Of a DNA stretch of 37,143 nucleotides, positions 1-6,698 are shown in pieces. The notes under the pieces were generated by a model. It did no database searches, was not told where the DNA came from, and saw only the letters and a list, made by a program, of their open reading frames with translations. Made by a program: the position numbers and the translations under genes. Source of the stretch: Patescibacteria group bacterium UBA7522. GTDB lineage: Bacteria; Patescibacteriota; CPR2; UBA1875. The stretch lies in NCBI GenBank assembly GCA_002476865.1, contig DLNA01000003.1, forward strand, positions 1-37,143, read 5' to 3'. Each line of letters opens with the position of its first letter. Position 1 is the stretch's first letter.

Positions 1-140
1 TTTACGATAGTCGATTTGCCAGCTCCTGATTTTCCGACAAGACAAACGAATTCTTTTGGATTTATCTCGAAAGAAATACCATCCAGTGCGGCATCTTTCT
101 CTTTGGTGTATTTTTTTACAACATCTTTAAAGGTTATCAC
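1..140 (-). CDS. ftsE: Cell-division ABC ATPase FtsE, N-terminal fragment (runs off the window)
   Basis: Only the first 46 or so codons are present. They read as the start of an ABC ATPase: an ITFKDVVKKY opening strand, a DGISFEI segment, then a Walker A loop GKSGAGKST near residues 36-44. FtsE is the ATPase of the FtsEX complex, which links cell division to control of wall hydrolases at the inner face of the membrane. The assignment to FtsE rather than another ABC ATPase rests on position: it follows prfB in the same orientation, and prfB-ftsE-ftsX is a common bacterial order. The start is GTG at 138-140, preceded by GGGGGAAG. The nearby ATG is out of frame. Signature and Walker B motifs lie outside the window. 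Confidence 0.75.
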   Translation of the reverse strand, partial: MITFKDVVKKYTKEKDAALDGISFEINPKEFVCLVGKSGAGKSTIV

Positions 141-165
141 GAACTTCCCCCATTCTTCAGTTTGT

Positions 166-194
166 ATTTTATAGTATTTTGCCCCTGGAAGCAA
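166..194 (-). promoter_or_regulatory. Weak sigma70-like promoter before ftsE
   Basis: On the minus strand TTGCTT (189-194) is separated by 17 nt from TAAAAT (166-171), about 25 nt before the GTG of ftsE. The -35 box is poor, so this is only a candidate. ftsE could equally be read through from prfB; no clear terminator lies between them. Confidence 0.35.
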
Positions 195-297
195 ACATAT
201 TTTCCAAGCCTTGATTTTAGAGCCAAGGATCTTAATGTTATTTAAAAACCCTCAAATAAAAATGGTTAAATAAAAAATGAAAAATTAATTCTGATTT

Positions 298-1392
298 CTA
301 TTTTGAGTTTTTGAGAAACGCTTCAACAAAAAGATCAAGATCTCCGGCAAGGACTTTCTCTACGTTCGACGTTTCTGCGTTGGTGCGATGATCTTTTACC
401 ATAGTATATGGTTGCATCACATAAGATCTTATTTGCGAACCCCATTCGGCGCTAAGGTTTTCGCCTTTAATTAAGCGTATTTCTTTATCTTTTTCGGCCT
501 CTTTAGCGGCCCCAAGTCGTGCTTTTAAGATTTTTAACGCCTGCTCCTTGTTTTGAAGCTGAGATCTTTCGTTTTGACAGCTTACGACGGTGTTAGTTGG
601 AACGTGCGTTATTCTTACGGCGCTATCGGTGGTGTTAACTGACTGTCCCCCATGACCGGATGCCTTAAAAGTATCAATTTTTAGATCTTTGTCGTTTATT
701 TTGACGTCGCTAGATTCAACCTCCGGTATAACCTCTACTAGGGCAAAAGAAGTATGCCTGGCTTTGTCGGCATCAAATGGAGAGATTCTAACCAGGCGAT
801 GGACGCCTGATTCTGATTTGAACACTCCGTATGATCGATTTCCTTCTATTTCTACAGAGACGCTTTTTAAACCGGCTTCGTTTCCTGGCGAAACGCTAAT
901 AATCTTCGTTTTAAGATTCTTTTTTTCGGCGAATTTTAAAAACATTGAAAGAAGCATTTCGGCCCAATCCTGAGCATCTACTCCGCCAGCACCGGCATAA
1001 ATAGAGAGGACTGCATTTTTTTCATCGTATTTGCCTGAGTAATAAGTGTCAATCTCTTTTGTTTTTAGCTCTTCTTCAATCTTTTTGTGATTTTTTTCTA
1101 TCTCTTGAATCATATCTGAATCATCTGTATCAGATATTATCTCCAGTAACTCGCTTACTTCTTTTTCGATTTTCCGCCACGGGTTTATAATCTCTTTCAG
1201 GGTGTTTATTTTTTGCATTATTTTTTGAGCATTATCTTGGTCGCTCCAAAAGTTTTCTGATTTTGATTCTTCTTCAAGAACGTCTAGTTCGGATTCTTTT
1301 TCGTCTAGCTTTAAAACTAAGATGGCGTCCAAAACTCTCTTTTTGATATCTATAAGCTCTATTTCTAATTGTTTTTTATTAATCTCTTTCAC
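298..1392 (-). CDS. prfB: Peptide chain release factor 2
   Basis: RF2 recognises UAA and UGA in the ribosomal A site and triggers peptide release. The 364-residue protein has the usual length. A coiled N-terminal domain comes first, then the codon-recognition motif SPF in VRISPFDADKARH, then the catalytic GGQ in SGHGGQSVNTTDS. The frame is open from the first codon, so there is no in-frame UGA and no programmed frameshift of the kind that autoregulates RF2 in many bacteria. The start is GTG at 1390-1392, with a TAAAAT box only 6 nt upstream. A functional RF2 implies that UGA is a stop in this organism, unlike the SR1 and Gracilibacteria lineages. It precedes ftsE. Confidence 0.96.
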   Translation of the reverse strand: MKEINKKQLEIELIDIKKRVLDAILVLKLDEKESELDVLEEESKSENFWSDQDNAQKIMQKINTLKEIINPWRKIEKEVSELLEIISDTDDSDMIQEIEKNHKKIEEELKTKEIDTYYSGKYDEKNAVLSIYAGAGGVDAQDWAEMLLSMFLKFAEKKNLKTKIISVSPGNEAGLKSVSVEIEGNRSYGVFKSESGVHRLVRISPFDADKARHTSFALVEVIPEVESSDVKINDKDLKIDTFKASGHGGQSVNTTDSAVRITHVPTNTVVSCQNERSQLQNKEQALKILKARLGAAKEAEKDKEIRLIKGENLSAEWGSQIRSYVMQPYTMVKDHRTNAETSNVEKVLAGDLDLFVEAFLKNSK

Positions 1393-1398
1393 CTCAAA

Positions 1399-1427
1399 AT
1401 TTTAACATAAAAAAGAAAAACCCATAA
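1399..1427 (-). promoter_or_regulatory. Possible prfB promoter, leaderless spacing
   Basis: TAAAAT (1399-1404) lies 6 nt before the GTG of prfB and just after the terminator of the upstream gene, so a promoter is expected here. The best -35 at 17 nt is TTATGG (1422-1427), only 3 of 6 consensus bases. The spacing matches the stronger leaderless promoters of serS, lysS and the response regulator. Confidence 0.35.
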
Positions 1428-1436
1428 ACTTAAAAC

Positions 1437-1465
1437 AAAAATACTCCCGAGCTAGGAGTATTTTT
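1437..1465 (-). terminator. Intrinsic terminator after the surface protein gene
   Basis: The arms AAAAATACTCC (1437-1447) and GGAGTATTTTT (1455-1465) form a perfect 11-bp stem with a 7-nt loop. The run is T-rich on both sides, so it could work in both directions. It sits 18 nt beyond the stop of the gene at 1484-2935 and separates it from prfB. Confidence 0.85.
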
Positions 1466-1483
1466 GTTTTTTTTTGGAATGGA

Positions 1484-2935
1484 TTATTTTCTGAACGAAC
1501 CTAACAATCTTTTCTTTGATCTTATCCAGGCAAGGACACTTCCCGAAATGCTTACTGTTCCGAAGGTGGCTGCCATCGCTTCAAGCGGTCCGGAGCTAGG
1601 GAGTTGATCGCCGCCACCGTTTGGGGGCGTAACACCTCTTTCAACTCTGCGATTTCCGAAAACAAAGGTTTGAGTCCTGGCGTCCTCGGTAACTTCTCTT
1701 TGTATAGTTATTCCGGTTGTGTTTCTCCATCCTGATTGCAAGATCTCTGTTACGGTATATACACCAGGTTGAAGATTCCCCGTAATTGGTGCGATTCCAT
1801 TTTCTCCAGTAACGGTGGTTGTTTCGAATCCGTTTGGTCCTGTAACCCTGAATCTCCATCCAGAGAGTCGCTCTTCGTTACTATCCTCGTTACCGTCTCC
1901 GTCACGATCGTGGAATTTAACGATCCTAATAGAGATTTCACTAGTTGTGCAAAAGTTAGTTGTATTTACTATTGCGGTGTTATAATATTCGCCAAGTTGA
2001 TCGGCTCTTACAACACCAACGTTAGTAAACCTGTAATCACCGCATTGTGAAAGATTCTCTGGTACTCTGGCGTTAAATCTTACATAGGCACCAGAGCCAG
2101 CACCGTAGTTACCTATGTTTACACCGCTTCTGATTAGCTGGTCTGACAGTTGGTATCCGTTTGGATAGTTAGAGCTTATTAACCTCGCAGAACCTTCAAC
2201 ATAATCAAGGCCAACCGGAAAACTATCTCTAACGATTACATTTGTTAAGCGCTCATTCCCTTCATTTTTTACTGTGATAAGGTAAGCAAGTGTTGAACCC
2301 GGCTCGGCGTTTATATTCGTATTCCAGCCATCAGCACCTTCTATCTTTACCTGTTTTGTTATCGAGATAACAGAAGCGGTAACTCTGGCTTGTACATTAA
2401 TGGTTTCTTGAAAATTCCAACATGGTCTTAATCTTGAAACAGTATAACCAGTTGTAACAACGCTGTCCGGAATCGACTCAATGACCCATCTTGGATTTGC
2501 GTTTGTTCCGGCGTTATAGCGCCTTGTTGCGGTGCCGGGGATATAGCTTAAGTTGGTGTCTATTGAGGTGTTAACATTAGCAAGGTCGGTAACAACATTT
2601 GTATTTGTTCCGGCTATTCTAGATGTTATTTGATGGGTTTTTGTCTTGGTCCCAGGAATGTTGATCCGAACGTTAACATTTTCGGCTATAAGACCCGAAT
2701 CGGCGTTTTCGATATTGTGATACCAAGTAGTGATGTTAACAACATCATCAACCCTGGCGTTGATTGTTTTGGCCGGTCCTGTCCCCTGGGTCGCATTACC
2801 GATTTCAAGCTTTCCTTCGATTGGTACGTCTGAAGCTGCTCCAATTGGATTAAAGACAGCCGATGTTCCAAGAACACCAAGAGTCGCTATAACAATAGCG
2901 GCAATGATGGCTTTTGTGTTAATTAGTAATTTCAT
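1484..2935 (-). CDS. Secreted surface protein: DUF11-type repeats, SdrD-B-like domain, C-terminal sorting-type signal
   Basis: This is a 483-residue exported protein, probably displayed on the cell surface. A hydrophobic signal segment covers residues 1-25. Two DUF11/isopeptide-like beta domains follow (about 45-200 and 200-335; the second has PGSTLAYLITVKNEGNERL). An SdrD B-like domain at about 340-435 has a Ca-binding-type loop DRDGDGNEDSNEE and VTEILQSGW. The C-terminus is tripartite: LPSSGP, a hydrophobic stretch, then a basic tail RSKKRLL, as in sortase substrates. I chose the ATG at 2933-2935 because AAAAGGAG lies 5 nt upstream; a longer TTG/ATG frame to 2965 lacks this. The C-terminus closely matches the protein at 4335-5609. 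The ligand and exact role are unknown. No sortase gene lies in the window. Confidence 0.85.
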   Translation of the reverse strand: MKLLINTKAIIAAIVIATLGVLGTSAVFNPIGAASDVPIEGKLEIGNATQGTGPAKTINARVDDVVNITTWYHNIENADSGLIAENVNVRINIPGTKTKTHQITSRIAGTNTNVVTDLANVNTSIDTNLSYIPGTATRRYNAGTNANPRWVIESIPDSVVTTGYTVSRLRPCWNFQETINVQARVTASVISITKQVKIEGADGWNTNINAEPGSTLAYLITVKNEGNERLTNVIVRDSFPVGLDYVEGSARLISSNYPNGYQLSDQLIRSGVNIGNYGAGSGAYVRFNARVPENLSQCGDYRFTNVGVVRADQLGEYYNTAIVNTTNFCTTSEISIRIVKFHDRDGDGNEDSNEERLSGWRFRVTGPNGFETTTVTGENGIAPITGNLQPGVYTVTEILQSGWRNTTGITIQREVTEDARTQTFVFGNRRVERGVTPPNGGGDQLPSSGPLEAMAATFGTVSISGSVLAWIRSKKRLLGSFRK

Positions 2936-2977
2936 TTTTACTCCTTTTACTCTTTCCTTGAGCAAAGATTAATAAAT

Positions 2978-3000
2978 ACTTATATAAGATTAACTTATAT
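2978..3000. repeat. AT-rich direct repeat in the surface protein promoter region
   Basis: ACTTATAT occurs at 2978-2985 and again at 2993-3000, a 15-nt period, and the first copy is part of the palindrome CTTATATAAG. The segment lies 40-65 nt upstream of the start of the gene at 1484-2935 and offers several TATAAG-like -10 boxes. It may be promoter or operator DNA, but no convincing -35 box was found. Confidence 0.3.
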
Positions 3001-3012
3001 TAAATTGTGGAT

Positions 3013-3038
3013 GGGGTGGGCGCTTTCGCGCCCACCCC
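3013..3038 (-). terminator. GC-rich hairpin after the membrane protein gene
   Basis: GGGGTGGGCGC (3013-3023) pairs perfectly with GCGCCCACCCC (3028-3038) around a TTTC loop, starting 7 nt beyond the TAG of the gene at 3046-3963. There is no T-run after it, so it may pause polymerase or protect the mRNA 3' end rather than act as a classic terminator. Its high GC content matches the gene and not the flanks. Confidence 0.55.
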
Positions 3039-3045
3039 GATCTTG

Positions 3046-3963
3046 CTAGTCGGGTTCTGGGGGCATTGTCCCTGGCGGGACTTCCGCCAAAGGTGGCGGT
3101 GGTGCGGGGGGCTCGCTCGGCGTCGGTGGAGTTAATACCACCGTTCCATCTGGTTGCTCGGTTTCGGCCGGAGGCGTAACGCCTCCGGATCCTGTCCCGG
3201 GCGTTCCAGAAGGAGTTGGATCCAGACCACCGATTGGAGCAGTATTCTGCTCCTCGGTGACCCTTTCCGCCGTACTCGGTACATATCCGGGTGTCGCTGG
3301 GGGCACCGGCGTCGCTCGCTGATGATCGCCAATTGAGTTGGGGTACGGATTTGTGCCCTTTGCAGATGTCGGAGAGACGGGAGACACTGGATTACCGCAA
3401 GAAACCTTCACTGCAATAATCCCCTTGTCGGTTGTCAAGAAAAGAGTGTCTCCTTCCTTGACAACATATCTATTCACCCGATACCACCCGGCATCGTTGA
3501 TACCGGAGTTGGAGATGATAGTTCCGGGATCAACTTCCGTCTGGAAGCTCTTGCCCAGAACCATCTCATCTGCTGCCCACTTCCTAGTATCTTCGGGGGA
3601 GACCCCCACCATCTCGAGAAGCGCTTCACGCATCTCGGAGGTGGCCACATCTTCCCACTGAGTCCACGAATGGACGCCAGCGGGCCACATTGGTTCGCTG
3701 TCGACATCGAAGTTTGTCTCAACGTCCTTCGATACCATTGCGTCCTCAATCGGTCCGGAGGACCCTCTCAAAAGAGAGACAACGAAGCCGGCAACAATGA
3801 TGACAACCATGACGCTGATGACAATCAGTCCGACTCTGATGAATTCAGAGGCCTCCTTGTTGGCGGCCTCCTTTCGATCTCTCTGCTCAAGCTCACTTAT
3901 AAGTTCTCGCTTGAGCATTTTCTCGCGTCCCTTTTTGGGGGCTGCGTTTCCGTCCCGTGTCAT
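3046..3963 (-). CDS. GC-rich single-pass membrane protein with Pro-rich tail and SCGNP motif
   Basis: About 305 residues. A charged cytoplasmic N-terminus (about 1-42) is followed by one membrane helix (about 43-66, VGLIVISVMVVIIVAGF), an extracytoplasmic domain (about 70-195) ending in VKVSCGNPV, and a long Pro/Thr/Glu tail (about 196-305) with PPAPPPPLAE. The KxSCGN motif also occurs in the surface protein at 4335-5609, which suggests a related domain. Function unknown. The start is probably the ATG at 3961-3963, 10 nt after AAAGGGGG; a GTG at 3970-3972 is also open but too close to that site. GC content is 53-73% in the lines I counted, far above both neighbours, and the codons are GC-ending, which suggests acquisition from another genome. 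It has its own strong promoter. Confidence 0.75.
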   Translation of the reverse strand: MTRDGNAAPKKGREKMLKRELISELEQRDRKEAANKEASEFIRVGLIVISVMVVIIVAGFVVSLLRGSSGPIEDAMVSKDVETNFDVDSEPMWPAGVHSWTQWEDVATSEMREALLEMVGVSPEDTRKWAADEMVLGKSFQTEVDPGTIISNSGINDAGWYRVNRYVVKEGDTLFLTTDKGIIAVKVSCGNPVSPVSPTSAKGTNPYPNSIGDHQRATPVPPATPGYVPSTAERVTEEQNTAPIGGLDPTPSGTPGTGSGGVTPPAETEQPDGTVVLTPPTPSEPPAPPPPLAEVPPGTMPPEPD

Positions 3964-3972
3964 CTCTGACAC

Positions 3973-4034
3973 ACCCCCTTTCGTGGGGTCGATTGACTAA
4001 CAAGTTATAAAGGTTCACGATGGCCTAAGCCATC
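3973..4034 (-). promoter_or_regulatory. Structured 5' leader; hairpin can mask the ribosome binding site
   Basis: Two hairpins lie in the roughly 100-nt leader of the gene at 3046-3963. One is GATGGC-CTAA-GCCATC (4019-4034). The other pairs ACCCC (3973-3977) with GGGGT (3985-3989), and in the mRNA this would tie up the AAAGGGGG ribosome binding site. That arrangement could control translation, but no ligand or regulator is evident. Confidence 0.4.
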
Positions 4035-4068
4035 GGTTGTTTTTGTCCACCTTTTAGGTTGACAGGGT

Positions 4069-4097
4069 AATATATCAAAAAACGGCTAATTTGTCAA
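4069..4097 (-). promoter_or_regulatory. Strong sigma70-type promoter for the GC-rich membrane protein
   Basis: The minus strand carries a consensus TTGACA (4092-4097), a 17-nt spacer and TATATT (4069-4074). The predicted start site lies about 100 nt upstream of the coding start. Confidence 0.75.
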
Positions 4098-4136
4098 GTA
4101 TTTTTAAACCTATTTCTTCTCTATTTTCTGAAAAGT

Positions 4137-4165
4137 AAAAATACAGGGAGTCCCCCTGTATTTTT
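4137..4165 (-). terminator. Intrinsic terminator after the SdrD-B surface protein gene
   Basis: AAAAATACAGGG (4137-4148) pairs with CCCTGTATTTTT (4154-4165), a 12-bp stem with a 5-nt loop, T-rich on both sides. It lies about 170 nt beyond the stop of the gene at 4335-5609. The A+T-rich stretch 4166-4334 between them shows no convincing gene. Confidence 0.8.
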
Positions 4166-4334
4166 ATTAATTATATTATAACATAATCAGTAAAGTATTT
4201 TTTTATTTTTTTATTTTAACACCAAAATTTTCCAATTTTATCTTATGTCTCAAAATCAATTATTTATTAAAAATTCAGAGCTTTTCGATCCTGGTCCATT
4301 AGAGCAGATTATCAGTTCTAAATTAATTTTTTAA

Positions 4335-5609
4335 CTATTTTCTAAACGAGAATTTAAACCTTCTCTTTGATTTGGCCCAGGCGAGTAAAGCCCCCGGAAT
4401 CGAGAAAGAACTAAAAACCATTGCAGCGGTTTCAATTGGGCCGGAAGTTGGTAAGAATCTTTTTGTCTCGCCACCACCCTTTGGAGATTCTGTTTTCTTG
4501 ACGTTACCGAATACGAAGTTTTGAGTTGCTTCATCTGTTGTTATCTCTCTTTCTATTGAGAGCCCGGTAGTATTCTCCCAGCCGTCTTTTAAAATTTCTG
4601 TTACTACATAATTGCCGGGAGCGAGGCCTGCAATTTCAGCAAGCCCATCTTCGTTCGTTACTATAATTGATTCGTAATTATTTGGGCCACTAATTCTAAA
4701 TTTCCATCCCGAAAGCATATCTTCGTCACTGTCTTTTATTTTATTTTTATTTTTATCAAAAAATTTCATAACTTTAACAGGAACTGTTTCTTGAACAACA
4801 ATTTTTTTTACATTACCAAACCAAACTGTTTGATTGGAGTTTCTGATTGTAACGTTTTTTATACCTCCGGTCGTAGAATCCCATCCTGATTGTTGACGTT
4901 CTGTTACAAGATAAGTCCCCGCCTTAAGACCGCTTTTTTGAGCACTGCCATCCGAAGCGGTTGTAAGAGTGTGGCTTTGGCCGTTACCGTTGATATCAAA
5001 TACCCATCCGGAGAGCCCAGGTTCGTTTGAGTTCTTAACGCCATCACGATTTAGATCTTCGAATTTGTTAATTGTGATAGTGTAGGTAGGTTCGATGTAC
5101 TCAACTCCCGGCACAATATTGCCGCACGACTTAATGATTGCATATCTCATAGTGCCGTTTGGATTCATTCTAACAAAGGCCGGTATAGATGAAGAGACAA
5201 AGCTAACCGAGGGCGGTCTTAAATACAAAGGATAAGAAAATGCACTCACCTTAGTCGACCCAGGCATATAGCTCCTTCCCATTGAAAGAACATTTGTCGC
5301 AACCGTTTTTGTTCCAACTACAACCTTACCGTCTTTGGTGACAGCACCCTCTGAAAGAGAGTCAATGTGAGACAAATCGAATCCGTAATACTTGAAGAGC
5401 TTTTGAAGTTCGCTTGCCGATTGGTATGCCTTTACGGTTCCATTTGTTAGTTTTGTTCTGAGCTCTGTTTTTGTTAACGTGCCACAATAAATTACGGCAT
5501 TGGCATCACAATCCCGGCTGGCGGCATTAATTTTTAAGAACGGAACAAAAAGTAAAAAAGTTAATACTAGAAATATCCCCGTATATTTTTTTAAAAATTT
5601 AGCTCTCAT
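4335..5609 (-). CDS. Secreted surface protein: CPR-type N-domain, two SdrD-B-like domains, C-terminal sorting-type signal
   Basis: A 424-residue exported protein. A signal peptide covers residues 1-30 (KKYTGIFLVLTFLLFVPF). The N-terminal domain (about 31-165) holds RDCDANAVIYCG, GRSYMPGSTKV, RPPSVSF and IIKSCGN. I recall this motif set from surface proteins of Saccharibacteria and other CPR, but have not checked it. Two SdrD B-like domains follow (about 170-270 and 275-375), each with a DxNxDG-like loop and a VTE-x-QSGW or VTEILKDGW strand. The C-terminus has LPTSGP, a hydrophobic segment and SKRRFKF. The ATG at 5607-5609 is chosen because AAGGGGG lies just upstream; the longer TTG frame begins inside the -35 box. 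Likely a wall- or membrane-anchored surface protein of unknown ligand. Confidence 0.85.
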   Translation of the reverse strand: MRAKFLKKYTGIFLVLTFLLFVPFLKINAASRDCDANAVIYCGTLTKTELRTKLTNGTVKAYQSASELQKLFKYYGFDLSHIDSLSEGAVTKDGKVVVGTKTVATNVLSMGRSYMPGSTKVSAFSYPLYLRPPSVSFVSSSIPAFVRMNPNGTMRYAIIKSCGNIVPGVEYIEPTYTITINKFEDLNRDGVKNSNEPGLSGWVFDINGNGQSHTLTTASDGSAQKSGLKAGTYLVTERQQSGWDSTTGGIKNVTIRNSNQTVWFGNVKKIVVQETVPVKVMKFFDKNKNKIKDSDEDMLSGWKFRISGPNNYESIIVTNEDGLAEIAGLAPGNYVVTEILKDGWENTTGLSIEREITTDEATQNFVFGNVKKTESPKGGGETKRFLPTSGPIETAAMVFSSFSIPGALLAWAKSKRRFKFSFRK

Positions 5610-5634
5610 TTTCCCCCTTATGTTTGACAACATA

Positions 5635-5663
5635 ATAATGCTATTTAAAATAGTTTTTGTCAA
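5635..5663 (-). promoter_or_regulatory. Promoter of the SdrD-B surface protein gene
   Basis: TTGACA (5658-5663) lies 17 nt from CATTAT (5635-5640), and the coding start follows about 25 nt later. The -35 box touches the stop codon of the ccdA-like gene, so the surface protein can be expressed independently. An inverted repeat TATGTT-TGAC-AACATA follows just before the ribosome binding site. Confidence 0.65.
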
Positions 5664-5664
5664 C

Positions 5665-6348
5665 CTAGATTATCCAAATATATATAGAGGCGCCCAATAG
5701 AATCATCAGTGTGGCCAGAATGAGATGCATTCTTCGGCCAAGTTTTTCTTGAAAATTAATAATTTTTTCAACGATAATACGATTTGTTGCGAGGGCATAA
5801 ATTAGAATAAGCGGAGAAACAAACATTAGATTATAGAGGGCAAGGTAAATAACGCCGGAGAGAAATGTTTGTCTTGCTTGGAGGTAAGCGATTATCGTAA
5901 GGTAAACTGCCCCAGAGCAAGGAAACTCAGTTATCGCTATGAGGACGCCCAGAGCTATTGCGGCGGGAATATCCGCCTTATATGCAATGTCGTTTGCCTT
6001 TTGCCTTGCGGAATATGGCATCTTAATATGCGGCGGTAATTCTGGCCAAAAATACTCTTTAATATTAAGCAGTCCAAAGATTATGGCGAGGATAGCACCT
6101 ATTTTCATGATTAGGTTTGGCGTATCAAAAAGGATAAAGACCTTAAGTAATCCAATTCCGAGTAAAAAATAAGTAACGTAAACAGCTGCTATGTAAAAGA
6201 TTCCAAAAGTGGCAATTTCTTTTCTGGTTTTTCCGAGAGTAAACATTAGGGCGATATAAATTAAAAGCAAAGAGATTGCACAGGGGTTTAAGCTGTCCAA
6301 TAGTCCGGTTGTGATTACGAGTGGTAGAGCAATATCCATAATGGTCAT
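5665..6348 (-). CDS. CcdA/DsbD-type transmembrane thiol-disulfide protein
   Basis: A 227-residue polytopic protein of the CcdA family, which passes electrons across the membrane to extracytoplasmic thiol proteins. The two family cysteines sit in conserved settings: LNPCAIS near residue 23 and EFPCSGAVY near residue 144, each within a hydrophobic helix. About six membrane segments are visible. No thioredoxin-like partner is encoded next to it. The neighbouring surface proteins contain a few cysteines (SCGN, CDANAVIYCG), so a role in their redox state is possible but inferred. The start is ATG at 6346-6348, with a second ATG nine bases on; neither has a clear ribosome binding site. Some annotations would call this a cytochrome c biogenesis protein, but no cytochrome maturation genes are seen here. 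Confidence 0.8.
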   Translation of the reverse strand: MTIMDIALPLVITTGLLDSLNPCAISLLLIYIALMFTLGKTRKEIATFGIFYIAAVYVTYFLLGIGLLKVFILFDTPNLIMKIGAILAIIFGLLNIKEYFWPELPPHIKMPYSARQKANDIAYKADIPAAIALGVLIAITEFPCSGAVYLTIIAYLQARQTFLSGVIYLALYNLMFVSPLILIYALATNRIIVEKIINFQEKLGRRMHLILATLMILLGASIYIWII

Positions 6349-6698
6349 TGTAGCTTATTGATCGTATAATTTAAAGTGCCGGTATAAGAAGTAAATAGTT
6401 ATATTGAACGCTTAAGGGTAGGCCTTGGGGAACCCCAAACTTAGTAAATTAATTTAGCTTATAATTTTTATATGCTTTCTCCTTAATAAGAAATGAACCA
6501 AAGAGTCAACAAAAAATACGATTTGCTTTAAAACGGCTTGTTAAGCAGGGAGTTTCCCGATACCATAGAAAAAAACAAGTCCCTTTTTGTTGTTCAACCT
6601 CTTGGGCAAGTATTTTTTCGAACTAAAATAATTAAATTTAAAGATGGCCAAAACTCAAAAACATAAAAATCGATTCACGCCATTTTTAGAATATGGTT
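6349..6698. other. Gene-free gap of about 350 bp between secA and ccdA
   Basis: I find no protein frame with a start and ribosome binding site, and none of the signature sequences of RNase P RNA, tmRNA or SRP RNA. Small hairpins are present: TTGGG-GAAC-CCCAA near 6425-6438, and on the minus strand AACAA/TTGTT followed by a T-run near 6572-6595. The latter could be a weak terminator for secA. Confidence 0.4.

Noticed and set aside
3154..4000. Several plus-strand frames opposite the GC-rich membrane protein gene
   Set aside because: They are antisense shadows produced by high GC content; the minus-strand frame has the promoter, ribosome binding site and membrane helix.
4245..4334. Plus-strand 29-codon frame downstream of the SdrD-B surface gene
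   Set aside because: The composition looks protein-like, but there is no ribosome binding site, no clear promoter and no recognisable family; it may be chance or a remnant.
6349..6698. RNase P RNA, tmRNA or SRP RNA in the long gap after secA
   Set aside because: The size would fit, but none of the signature sequences (GAGGAAAGTCC, a tag frame with a tRNA-like end, GGAAGCAGCC) is present on either strand.
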